From a virus: DNA of 28,617 nt. The position numbers and the translations under genes were made by a program. Position 1 is the first letter of the stretch, and each line of letters starts with the position of its first letter. Under the pieces are notes generated by a model. It was given only the letters and a program-made list of their open reading frames with translations. It did not search any database and was not told the origin of the DNA. The stretch is taken from positions 1 through 28,617 of IMG/VR virus record IMGVR_UViG_3300009169_000075; one strand, written 5' to 3'. Positions 1 to 6,317 of this stretch are shown piece by piece.

Positions 1-2
1 AG

Positions 3-599
3 AAATACGGCGCGCTCGTGCAAATTGCACAGGAACTTGTTTCTGACGCAGGATTCAACATCACCAGTTACATCGCACAGCAGCTAGGAACCTCTCTAGG
101 TCTTCAGGCTAACTCCGTTCTAACCACAAAGCTATCCGCAGCCGCTGGCTCAGTAGTAACTGGTGGAACTGGTGTTGCTGGAGCCGCTTCATACGAGAAC
201 CTAATTGACCTTGTATACGGAATCGCTGATGGCGCTCGTGTACTTCCAGGTCTAGGTTTCCAGATGAGCAAGACTGGTATTGCAGCCGCTCGTAAGTTGA
301 AGGATGGCGCAGGAAACTACATCTGGACCAACTCAGCAGTTCCAGGTCAGCCAGCAACCTTGCTTGGCTACCCAGTGTACGAGAACCCAAATGTTGCAGC
401 AGTAGGAACAGCAGCTAAGTCGGTGCTTTTTGGGCATTTACCGAGCTTTAAGGTAAGAGTCGCAGGCGGGGTCCGAGTGGACCAGTCAACCGATTTTGCT
501 TTCAACACTGACACTGTTACATACCGCGGTCTAATCCGTCTTGACGGTGGACTAACCCACGCTACCCACATCGGGTACTTCAAGGGTGGAGCTAGCTAA
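3..599 (+). CDS. Major capsid protein, HK97-fold (5' partial)
   Basis: The reading frame is already open at the first base (KYGALVQIAQELVSDAGFN), so the gene begins upstream of the window and only about 198 C-terminal residues are seen. Wording such as QELVSDAGFNITSYIAQQLG, the loop carrying a nucleation-type Ala/Gly-rich helix, and the end of the chain (VTYRGLIRLDGGLTHATHIGYFKGG) match the C-terminal half of HK97-type phage capsid proteins (Phage_capsid family), which build the icosahedral shell. The gene is followed directly by a strong terminator and, after an inserted sugar cassette, by the head-tail connector, the usual order for a head operon. A GTG at 18 is internal and is not the start. 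The family call rests on sequence style and gene order, without a search. Confidence 0.85.
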   Translation, partial: KYGALVQIAQELVSDAGFNITSYIAQQLGTSLGLQANSVLTTKLSAAAGSVVTGGTGVAGAASYENLIDLVYGIADGARVLPGLGFQMSKTGIAAARKLKDGAGNYIWTNSAVPGQPATLLGYPVYENPNVAAVGTAAKSVLFGHLPSFKVRVAGGVRVDQSTDFAFNTDTVTYRGLIRLDGGLTHATHIGYFKGGAS

Positions 600-621
600 A
601 TCTAGCCCCGAGTAAAAAGCT

Positions 622-665
622 GGCGGGGGTCACAGAGCGTAGGACTGTGGCCCCTGCCTTTTTTT
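622..665 (+). terminator. Rho-independent terminator after capsid gene
   Basis: A 14-bp stem pairs 622-635 with 645-658, including two G-U pairs and no mismatch, around a 9-base loop. It is followed by seven T residues at 659-665. It lies 23 bases after the capsid stop codon. It should end or attenuate the capsid transcript before the sugar cassette. Confidence 0.9.
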
Positions 666-679
666 GCTATCATTCTGTT
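665..679 (+). promoter_or_regulatory. Extended -10 promoter for a leaderless transcript
   Basis: TGC-TATCAT at 665-673 is an extended -10 element. Six bases separate it from the ATG at 680, so transcription would begin at or next to the start codon. There is no Shine-Dalgarno sequence in front of that ATG. No clear -35 box is seen, and the upstream position is occupied by the terminator stem. The same element-to-ATG spacing recurs at 5122 and, on the minus strand, at 14609. Confidence 0.6.
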
Positions 680-1870
680 ATGCCTACAAATAAAGAGAAA
701 CTGACTGGAGCTGTAAGCGTCTGGTCCAATAGCTACAACGCCCCTACTGGATACGGCCAACAGGCCACAATGCTAGTTGACCGCCTAAAGCGTTCGGGCC
801 TCGATGTTGCCATGTTGTCTAACTATGGCCTTGAGGGAATCCCAAGTTCAATTCAAACGCCTTATGGCAAAGTCCCACATTACCCAAGGGGTTTAGACCA
901 ATACTCAAACGACTCAGGGCCGCTTGACCACAAACTATTTGCCAGTAAACACGATAAACCAAACCTATTTATTAGCCTTTACGATGTATGGGTAATGAAC
1001 GCAAAAGGCTATGACGAATTTCCAATAGCTGCTTGGACACCACTTGACCATGTAACACTTCCACCAAGAGTAGAGAAGTTTTTACGCAAAGAAAATGTCA
1101 CACCTATTGCTATGTCGCCTCATGGCGTTAGGCAACTAACAGCCAAAGACATCAAGTGCGAGTATGTGCCTCACGCCATAGACACGAAGGTTTACAAGCC
1201 AAACTACAAAATCGGTCAGCATGAGATAAACAAGTATCTAGGACTCAATCCTGAAACATTTATTGTCGGTGTTGTGGCTGCTAATAAAGCATCTGGATTG
1301 GTTCATCGCAAAGCCTATGGCGAGCTAATACTTGCCTTTAGTATCTTTGCTAAGGACAAGCCCGATGCAGTGCTTTACCTACACACAGACTCATTCGGTT
1401 CTAGCGGTGGCTGGAACTTGCTAAATATCCTTAGCTCACTTGGAGTAAAAAAAGAACAGGTTATCTTTCCAAACCCACTTGACTACCGATTCGGTTTAGC
1501 ACAGGCTGACCTAGCTGCTCTTTATACACGCATGGATGTCATGCTTGCACCTAGCTTCGGTGAAGGCTTTGGCGTTCCAACAGTAGAGGCACAAGCTTGT
1601 GGCACAAGGGTAATCGGTTCTAACTGGGCAGCAACACCTGACCTAGTAAGTCCTGACTCATGGCTAACTGACGGACAGCTAACTTGGGATGCTGGGCAGG
1701 ATGCCTGGTGGATGACACCTAATGTTTCTAGCCTTGTCAACGCCCTAGAAGAGTCCTACAAAGCCGAGCGTGGCCCATCACAGGTTGCCATTGACTTTGC
1801 TAGTCAGTTTGATGTTGAAAAGGTGTGGACAGAGAGCTGGTTGCCGATTCTAAGGAAGCTGCTTGTTTAA
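680..1870 (+). CDS. Glycosyltransferase, GT4-type (group 1, GT-B fold)
   Basis: A 396-residue protein that probably transfers a sugar from an activated donor. The C-terminal half carries the GT4 signature APSFGEGFGVPTVEAQACG with the E-x7-E pair at about residues 295 and 303, which binds the donor nucleotide-sugar. The N-terminal half (SNSYNAPTGYGQQATMLVDRL) looks like the acceptor domain that begins such proteins. I chose ATG 680 over the in-frame GTG at 647 because the latter lies inside the terminator stem, and because the TGCTATCAT element places the transcript start at 680. The gene overlaps the next by 8 bases and heads a four-gene cassette inserted between capsid and connector genes. 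The acceptor could be virion protein or host glycan. The family is well supported; the substrate is unknown. Confidence 0.88.
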   Translation: MPTNKEKLTGAVSVWSNSYNAPTGYGQQATMLVDRLKRSGLDVAMLSNYGLEGIPSSIQTPYGKVPHYPRGLDQYSNDSGPLDHKLFASKHDKPNLFISLYDVWVMNAKGYDEFPIAAWTPLDHVTLPPRVEKFLRKENVTPIAMSPHGVRQLTAKDIKCEYVPHAIDTKVYKPNYKIGQHEINKYLGLNPETFIVGVVAANKASGLVHRKAYGELILAFSIFAKDKPDAVLYLHTDSFGSSGGWNLLNILSSLGVKKEQVIFPNPLDYRFGLAQADLAALYTRMDVMLAPSFGEGFGVPTVEAQACGTRVIGSNWAATPDLVSPDSWLTDGQLTWDAGQDAWWMTPNVSSLVNALEESYKAERGPSQVAIDFASQFDVEKVWTESWLPILRKLLV

Positions 1871-2495
1871 GCTATCTGATTTACGGAACAGACATGCTGG
1901 AGAAACAATTTGGGTTTTAGGTTCTGGCCCATCTCTAAACTTTCTCGATAGTAACTTTTTCCAGGATAAGTTAGTTGTTTCCACAAATCATTCTGCAAGA
2001 GTTTTGGGGGTTACTCCTGCTTATGCTTTTAGTCATTATCACCAAGACGCAGATGATTTATCCAATGATTCTGGCCTTGTTGTCACCTTAGCTAAGAACT
2101 ACCTAAATAATCAGCCCTACCCAGATACTGATAATGCAAAGATTGTTTTAGCAGAGCAAGATAACTACCAACCCCCTGGTAGTGCTTGGAATCCATTTAC
2201 AAATCCACCACGCAAAGATTCTCTAGTCTTTGGGTCATCGAGCTTACATGGTGCTATGCACTTAGCTGCATTGTTAGGTGCAAGTCACATTATTCTTGTG
2301 GGTGCTGATTGTGGAACTCTTGATGGTGAAAATAGAGTAGCTGGGTATCAATCAGGTGACACTCCTTGGGCTATTTACAATGAACATCACAGGCTCATGA
2401 AAGAGTATTTGATTCAAGAATATGGCGTAACTGTTTATTCGCTAAACCCTTTTATCAATCTAAATTTAGAAGGACACACATTCAATGGCTCATAG
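1863..2495 (+). CDS. DUF115/MptE-like, sugar-transfer-associated protein
   Basis: A 210-residue protein starting at TTG 1863 inside the end of the preceding gene, with AAGGAAG (about 1853-1859) as ribosome site. The N-terminus has the nucleotide-binding-like loop ETIWVLGSGPSLNFLD (GSGPSL at 20-25). About residue 122 onward reads VFGSSSLHGAMHLAALLG, followed by an IILVGADC strand. This arrangement is typical of DUF115/MptE-like proteins, which include flagellin-glycosylation Maf proteins and sialyltransferase-like enzymes. Its place between two glycosyltransferases supports a role in sugar transfer or activation. Codon use looks more AT-rich (many TTA, ATT, TTT) than its neighbours, hinting at a separate origin. 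The exact reaction cannot be stated. Confidence 0.6.
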   Translation: MFKLSDLRNRHAGETIWVLGSGPSLNFLDSNFFQDKLVVSTNHSARVLGVTPAYAFSHYHQDADDLSNDSGLVVTLAKNYLNNQPYPDTDNAKIVLAEQDNYQPPGSAWNPFTNPPRKDSLVFGSSSLHGAMHLAALLGASHIILVGADCGTLDGENRVAGYQSGDTPWAIYNEHHRLMKEYLIQEYGVTVYSLNPFINLNLEGHTFNGS

Positions 2496-3018
2496 TCAGC
2501 AAAGAGATTTTTTTAGGGTAGTAAAAAACAATAACCCCCAAGCCTTTACAGGGGTGGAAGTTCTTGAGATTGGTAGCCTAAACATAAACGGCACAGTCCG
2601 AGATTTCTTTGACTCGACTCGATACATTGGTGCTGATGTAGCAGACGGCAGAGATGTGGATGTTGTCTGTAACGGCGAGAACCTAGATTACCCAGACAAC
2701 AGCTTTGATGTTGCTGTTTCTGCTGAGTGCTTTGAACACAACCCAGAGTGGGTAGCTACCTTTCGCAACATGTGGCGAATGAGCAAGAAGTATGTGCTTA
2801 TGACCTGTGCCTCAGAAGGCAGAGCTGAGCATGGCACAACTCGGTCAGACCCTGGCTCATCGCCTTTGACGCTTAGCTGGGATTATTACAGGAACCTAAC
2901 CGAGCAAGACTTTAGGGCAGAGTTCAATCTTGATGAGATGTTTACCGACTACTACTTTCAATACAACCCTGACTCTTGTGACCTGTACTTTTATGGCGAA
3001 AAGAAAGCCAATGCTTGA
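2485..3018 (+). CDS. SAM-dependent methyltransferase (type 11-like)
   Basis: A 177-residue class I methyltransferase. Motif I is GVEVLEIGSLNING (about 23-36), motif II follows at YIGADVADGRDVD, and the post-motif NSFDVAVSAECFEHNPEW (about 73-90) matches the Methyltransf_11 pattern of ...FDvv...vleHi. It most likely methylates a sugar or small acceptor, given that it lies between two glycosyltransferase genes; O-methylated glycans are common products of such cassettes. ATG 2485 follows AGAAGGA and overlaps the previous stop. The stop overlaps the next start by 8 bases. DNA as the substrate is less likely because no target-recognition domain or DPPY/PC motif is present. Confidence 0.75.
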   Translation: MAHSQQRDFFRVVKNNNPQAFTGVEVLEIGSLNINGTVRDFFDSTRYIGADVADGRDVDVVCNGENLDYPDNSFDVAVSAECFEHNPEWVATFRNMWRMSKKYVLMTCASEGRAEHGTTRSDPGSSPLTLSWDYYRNLTEQDFRAEFNLDEMFTDYYFQYNPDSCDLYFYGEKKANA

Positions 3019-3649
3019 AAACCTGATAGTGCCAGTGCTAAATCGCTATGACTTGCTTCAACGGATGCTAGACAGCGTAGATGTTTCGGTTGAACACTTG
3101 CTTGTGATTGATAACGGCCTAGGCTCAAACCTAACCTTCAACAAAAACTTTAAGAAAGTCACAGTTCTAGACATGCCAGCTAACTTTGGCGTATCTGGCT
3201 CTTGGAACTTAGGAATCAAGTCTTTTCCATACGCTCAGCGTTGGTTTATAGCTTCTAACGATGTTGTCTTTGAGCCTGGTGCATTAGAGCAACTGTCACA
3301 CGCTCGCAGAGATGAGATAACCCTGACTGGCGATGCTCCACACTGGCAAGCTTTTGCTTTGGGGGATGAAGCGGTAGCTGACATAGGGCTTTTTGACGAG
3401 TCTTTGTTTCCTGCTTACTTTGAAGATAACGACTACACGAGAAGGGCTGAGTTTGTAGGAGTCAACATTCGGTTGCTTGACATCAAGCTTAGGCACGACA
3501 ACAGCTCTACAATCAAGGCTGGGTACATGGACAAGAACGCTCAGACCTATTCCAGAAACGAGAGTAACTATCGGTCTAAGATTGACAGTAACGACTACAC
3601 CGCAGGTAGTTGGTCATTAGACATTAGACGAGCAAACGGCTGGGAATAA
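3011..3649 (+). CDS. Glycosyltransferase, GT2-type (GT-A fold)
   Basis: A 212-residue GT-A glycosyltransferase. It begins LIVPVLNRYDLLQRMLDS (residues 5-22), then has LLVIDNG, NFGVSGSWNLGI (58-69), and SND (82-84) in the position of the metal-binding DxD. FDESLFPAYFEDNDYTRRAE near residue 135 matches the conserved ED acid-base region of GT2 enzymes. The frame is open to an ATG at 2930, but the conserved fold begins right at ATG 3011, which overlaps the methyltransferase stop, so 3011 is chosen. It is the last gene of the cassette. The C-terminus (NNYRSKIDSNDYTAGSW) is not recognised. At about 210 residues it is short for the family but appears complete. Confidence 0.82.
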   Translation: MLENLIVPVLNRYDLLQRMLDSVDVSVEHLLVIDNGLGSNLTFNKNFKKVTVLDMPANFGVSGSWNLGIKSFPYAQRWFIASNDVVFEPGALEQLSHARRDEITLTGDAPHWQAFALGDEAVADIGLFDESLFPAYFEDNDYTRRAEFVGVNIRLLDIKLRHDNSSTIKAGYMDKNAQTYSRNESNYRSKIDSNDYTAGSWSLDIRRANGWE

Positions 3650-3675
3650 GCCTAAAGAGTATGCTTTTCGGGCGA

Positions 3676-3681
3676 TAGAAT
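3676..3681 (+). promoter_or_regulatory. Candidate -10 element before connector gene
   Basis: TAGAAT lies in the 41-base gap between the sugar cassette and the connector gene, nine bases before ATG 3691. The sequence between them, AGGAACATT, may also act as a weak ribosome site. The same TAGAATAG string recurs at 5593, after the second terminator. No -35 is evident. A promoter here would let the downstream structural genes be transcribed independently of the inserted cassette. Confidence 0.4.
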
Positions 3682-3690
3682 AGGAACATT

Positions 3691-4290
3691 ATGGCAATTA
3701 CCAATGGCTACGCCACACTTTCAGAGGTCAAAGCCTCACTTCGTATAACTGACAGCATTGACGATACTTTGCTGGAAACAGCTATTGAGTCTGCTTCTCG
3801 TATGATTGACGGCTACACAGCTCGTACTTTTTACAACGCAGGTACGGCAGTTAGAAACTATGCAGCTACTGACGCAATCAACCTAATTATTGACGATGCA
3901 ATTTCTATTTCTCAGGTATCTTCTACTGACGAAGTTGGCGACTTATACACAATCTGGGATGCAAATGACTATCAACTTGAGCCACTAAACAGTCGCTCAG
4001 ATGGACTTTACATGCCATACACAGGCATAAGAGCCGTCAACACTTACACATGGCCTGTTGTAGACCAGCAAGCTCTTTGTCGCATTACAGGAGTATGGGG
4101 CTGGGCTTCGGTTCCAATAGCAATCAAGCAAGCAACAGTAATTCAGTCTTCAAGGCTTTTCAAGCGTCTTGACTCTCCGTTAGGTATTGCTGGATTTGGT
4201 GACATGGGAGCTATTAGGGTCAACAGATACCTAGACTCAGATGTCGAGCAACTAGCTATGCCTTACAGAATTATGAGAAACTTCGGCTAA
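3691..4290 (+). CDS. Head-tail connector (gp6-like adaptor)
   Basis: A 199-residue protein. The start (ATLSEVKASLRITDSIDDTLLETAIESASRMIDGYTARTFY) is characteristic of the HK97 gp6-type connector family: two helices that pack around the portal ring, followed by a beta-rich middle (AVRNYAATDAINLIIDDAISISQV) and a final helix region. It would sit below the portal as part of the neck. Its position downstream of the capsid gene and immediately upstream of the tail terminator is the standard location. The stop overlaps the next start (TAATG). In this genome a sugar cassette separates it from the capsid gene, which is unusual. Gene order and the N-terminal pattern make the call fairly safe. Confidence 0.78.
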   Translation: MAITNGYATLSEVKASLRITDSIDDTLLETAIESASRMIDGYTARTFYNAGTAVRNYAATDAINLIIDDAISISQVSSTDEVGDLYTIWDANDYQLEPLNSRSDGLYMPYTGIRAVNTYTWPVVDQQALCRITGVWGWASVPIAIKQATVIQSSRLFKRLDSPLGIAGFGDMGAIRVNRYLDSDVEQLAMPYRIMRNFG

Positions 4291-4691
4291 TGAGCATCAG
4301 CCAAATTCGGTCAGCCCTAGCTACCAACCTTGCTACCATTTCTGGCCTACGGACTGCCGCAGAGATTCCCGACTTACCTAACCCGCCTATTGCCATTGTT
4401 AGCCTAGATTCGGTTACTTACGACCAGGCTTACGCAAAGGGCATGACAACCTACACTTTTACAATCACTGTCATTGTCGGTAGGTCTGCTGAGAGAGAAG
4501 CACAACGCAAGCTTGATGCCTACATCTCTCCAGGGGCAAACAGTGTCAAAAATGCGATAGAATCAAACAAGACTCTTGGTGGATATGCCTACGACTGCCG
4601 AGTCGTGTCAATGAACTCAGTTGGTTCAGTGACAATCAGTGATACAACATACCTCGCTGCTGACTTTACGGTCACAGTAATAGCAAACTAG
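4290..4691 (+). CDS. Tail terminator / head-tail joining protein
   Basis: A 133-residue protein. The pattern SISQIRSALATNLATISGLRTAAEIPDLPNPPIAIVSLDSVTYD, then an FTITVIVGRSAEREAQRKLDAYISPG helix and a final strand pair (YLAADFTVTVIAN), resembles the small alpha/beta tail-completion proteins that cap the tail tube and join it to the neck in actinobacterial siphoviruses. It is translationally coupled to the connector gene (TAATG) and is followed by the major tail protein after 10 bases, as expected. It could alternatively be called a head-tail stopper; gene order alone does not separate the two, but only one gene lies between connector and tail tube here. Confidence 0.65.
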   Translation: MSISQIRSALATNLATISGLRTAAEIPDLPNPPIAIVSLDSVTYDQAYAKGMTTYTFTITVIVGRSAEREAQRKLDAYISPGANSVKNAIESNKTLGGYAYDCRVVSMNSVGSVTISDTTYLAADFTVTVIAN

Positions 4692-4701
4692 GAGAAATAA
4701 A

Positions 4702-5118
4702 TTGGCTAAATTTTACGCACAAGACTACAAGGTCACATTAGGAACCGCTGTTCTAAGCAGCTCGATTGCTTCTGTTACCCTTGACATTACCACAGACGAA
4801 ATTGAAACGACCAGTTTCGGGTCATCCTATCGTACAAGACTGGGTGGGTTAAAAGACGCATCTGTATCTCTTGACTTCCACCAGGACTTCGGAGCTGGCG
4901 CTGTTGACTCTCTACTATTCCCACTTATGGGTCAGACAGTAGATGTAAAGATTGCACCGACTTCAGGTACAGTAACCGCTACAAACCCTGAGTACCGCTT
5001 CTCGGCTCTTGTTACCCAGTACCAGCCTTTCGCTGGCGCTGTTGGCGACTTGGCTACTCTTTCTGTAACTTGGCCTGTATCTGGCGAAGTTGTAAGAGGA
5101 ACTGCACCAGCCGCTTAA
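4702..5118 (+). CDS. Major tail (tube) protein
   Basis: A 138-residue protein that forms the stacked hexamer rings of the tail tube. The beta-strand pattern is that of a tail tube sandwich: AKFYAQDYKVTLGTAVLSSSIASVTLDI, then TTDEIETTSFGSSYRTRLGGL with the conserved E-x-T-x-F-G-S-x-x-R-x-x-L-x-G-L-K-D core, and finally VSLDFHQDFG. Translation starts at TTG 4702 with AGGAGA (4690-4695) six bases upstream; no in-frame ATG is available near that point. The gene lies between the terminator and chaperone genes, as in most siphoviruses. It has no C-terminal Ig-like decoration domain; the chain ends shortly after the core in an Ala/Pro-rich tail. Confidence 0.82.
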   Translation: MAKFYAQDYKVTLGTAVLSSSIASVTLDITTDEIETTSFGSSYRTRLGGLKDASVSLDFHQDFGAGAVDSLLFPLMGQTVDVKIAPTSGTVTATNPEYRFSALVTQYQPFAGAVGDLATLSVTWPVSGEVVRGTAPAA

Positions 5119-5121
5119 TAC

Positions 5122-5130
5122 TGCTAAGCT
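5122..5130 (+). promoter_or_regulatory. Extended -10 (TGC-TAAGCT), leaderless spacing
   Basis: TGCTAAGCT is followed by six bases and then ATG 5137. The arrangement is the same as at 665-679. There is no Shine-Dalgarno sequence before that ATG, so the chaperone gene could be expressed from a leaderless transcript. The -35 region is not recognisable. Confidence 0.45.
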
Positions 5131-5136
5131 AGTCGT

Positions 5137-5394
5137 ATGAAACTAAACCTACAAATACAGTTCACCGATAAGCCAAACGAGTCCAAGCTTGTTGTTTGCA
5201 ACCCATCAGACATGATTAAGTTGGAAACAAAGTTTGACATCTCGATTGCCAGTCTTGAAGCAAACATCAAGATTACTCACTTGCTTTTCCTAGCTTGGGC
5301 AAGTGAAACAAGAACCAAAGCGACTACTGCATCATTTGAAGAATGGGTGGACACTATTGAGTCCGTCAGTCCAGCAGATGAACAAAAAAAATAG
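5137..5394 (+). CDS. Tail assembly chaperone, short form (gpG-like)
   Basis: An 85-residue protein located between the major tail gene and the tape measure region, where siphoviruses encode the G/T chaperones that coat the tape measure while the tail is built. It begins KLNLQIQFTDKPNESKLVV and has a helical end (SLEANIKITHLLFLAWASETRTKATTASFEEWVDTIESV) typical of the first chaperone. The zero-frame ORF ends ADEQKK at a TAG at 5392, directly after a run of eight A residues (5384-5391). A downstream segment in the -1 frame continues the protein. The start is ATG 5137, which has no ribosome site but a -10 element six bases upstream. Confidence 0.82.
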   Translation: MKLNLQIQFTDKPNESKLVVCNPSDMIKLETKFDISIASLEANIKITHLLFLAWASETRTKATTASFEEWVDTIESVSPADEQKK

Positions 5395-5552
5395 TCGGGC
5401 TTGGTGACAGTTCTGCTCACTGGTACATTGCAACATTAGCTTGCGAAACTGGGATTAGTCCCAGAGAGCTGATGGAGTTAGATGACAGGATGCTGTGGAC
5501 TTTAGGCAGGTATCTGGTCTATAAAGCTCAGCACCAAGCGCCTCAGATTTGA
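5137..5552 (+). CDS. Tail assembly chaperone, long form by -1 frameshift (gpGT-like)
   Basis: The -1 frame is open from the slip site to TGA 5550-5552 and encodes about 53 further residues: IVGLGDSSAHWYIATLACE, then TGISPRELMELDDRMLWTLG and a basic end. The block S-P-x-E-L-M-E-L-D-x-R-M-L-W-T-L is the pattern expected of the second chaperone part, which binds the tape measure protein. It has no convincing start codon of its own, so it should be made by slipping back one base on A-AAA-AAA at 5385-5391. The fusion would be about 138 residues (5137-5391 joined to 5391-5552). A strong hairpin terminator starts at the stop codon. This arrangement is known from lambda G/GT and many actinophages; here it is inferred from frame, slip site and gene order. 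Confidence 0.82.
5385..5391 (+). promoter_or_regulatory. -1 frameshift slip site A-AAA-AAA
   Basis: Zero-frame codons AAA (5386-5388) and AAA (5389-5391) are preceded by A and followed at once by TAG. Slippage by -1 keeps both tRNAs on AAA and moves the ribosome into the frame of the second chaperone part. The stop codon directly after the slip codons should slow the ribosome and favour the shift. Confidence 0.8.
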
Positions 5553-5585
5553 GAGGACATCCTTCGGGGTGTCCTCTCTTTTTTT
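5551..5585 (+). terminator. Rho-independent terminator with UUCG loop
   Basis: A 12-bp stem (5551-5562 with 5567-5578) is closed by the very stable C(TTCG)G tetraloop at 5562-5567 and followed by seven T residues at 5579-5585. It overlaps the stop codon of the long chaperone form. It separates the chaperone genes from the gp10-like gene and tape measure, which then need the promoter at 5593. Confidence 0.92.
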
Positions 5586-5592
5586 GCTTCGG

Positions 5593-5598
5593 TAGAAT
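5593..5598 (+). promoter_or_regulatory. Candidate -10 (TAGAAT) after terminator
   Basis: TAGAAT lies eight bases after the T-run of the terminator. It is followed by a short leader with ribosome site AGGTGG (5610-5615) and a TTG start at 5625. It shares the string TAGAATAG with the element at 3676. No clear -35 box is seen. Confidence 0.4.
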
Positions 5599-5624
5599 AG
5601 ATAAAGAATAGGTGGTCTAAGACA

Positions 5625-6317
5625 TTGAAGCTTTATACAAGTGGGCAAGGAACAATTCAGGTCAGCGCCACAGATTACAAACGAGTTATTAAAGAACTAA
5701 ATAAAATTGACAAAACCTTGTCTTTGCAACTGAAAAAAGAATACAGAAAAATAGCCATTCAAGGCCAAAAGTCAGTGAAAAAAGAAATTCAGACAATGGG
5801 TAAAAACGGTCCTTTTGCTGGTTCTACAAGAAAGTCAACTGGTAAGCCAGCTAACGGAATGGCTCATGGTGGTCGAACTGGTTGGGGAACTAACTATGGA
5901 AGTGCGGGTGGCGCACTTGGAGATGCAAAAAGGTATCCTTACGACTCAGTGTTAATTGAGTCTTATACACGCGCAAAAAAGAATCAGACTGGTATTGCTC
6001 GGTTGCGAGTTAGGTCAGCGGCCACTGTTTTAACGGATTTAGCCAGAAGCTTTAGGGGTGGCGGTAAGACTAGGGCTTATCCAATTCGGTTGTTTGGTGG
6101 ACCCGTAATTATGCGTTCCCACACAAAAACATGGAAGGGTGTGGCTTACTTTATTAGAGGACTTGGTGCAATTTCAAAACCAAGCCTTAAGGGTAAGTCA
6201 AGAAATGTTTATCCTGGTTTTGATAAGTCGTATCCTGCGATGAAAAAAGAGACAGAGCTAGTGATTAAACAAGCTGTCAGAATAGTAAAAGCAAACATAG
6301 ATAGGTCTTCCAAATGA
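5625..6317 (+). CDS. HK97 gp10-like / minor tail or neck protein (tentative)
   Basis: A 230-residue basic protein starting at TTG 5625 with AGGTGG upstream. Its ends resemble the gp10-like neck family: an N-terminal helix pair (DYKRVIKELNKIDKTLSLQLKKEYRK, then AIQGQKSVKKEIQ) and a C-terminal helix (YPAMKKETELVIKQAVRIVKANID). The Gly/Lys-rich middle, about residues 60-110, is probably flexible. Such proteins normally lie next to the tail terminator, but this one lies after the chaperones, behind a strong terminator and its own candidate promoter, and it looks more AT-rich than the genes around it. It may have been moved or inserted. The stop overlaps the tape measure start (ATGA), so the two are probably co-translated. 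The role is not certain. Confidence 0.45.
   Translation: MKLYTSGQGTIQVSATDYKRVIKELNKIDKTLSLQLKKEYRKIAIQGQKSVKKEIQTMGKNGPFAGSTRKSTGKPANGMAHGGRTGWGTNYGSAGGALGDAKRYPYDSVLIESYTRAKKNQTGIARLRVRSAATVLTDLARSFRGGGKTRAYPIRLFGGPVIMRSHTKTWKGVAYFIRGLGAISKPSLKGKSRNVYPGFDKSYPAMKKETELVIKQAVRIVKANIDRSSK

Noticed and set aside
647-679. Upstream GTG start for the first glycosyltransferase
   Set aside because: The GTG lies within the terminator stem, and the promoter element places the transcript start at ATG 680.
2930-3010. Upstream extension of the GT2-type enzyme
   Set aside because: It overlaps the methyltransferase gene and the glycosyltransferase fold begins at ATG 3011.
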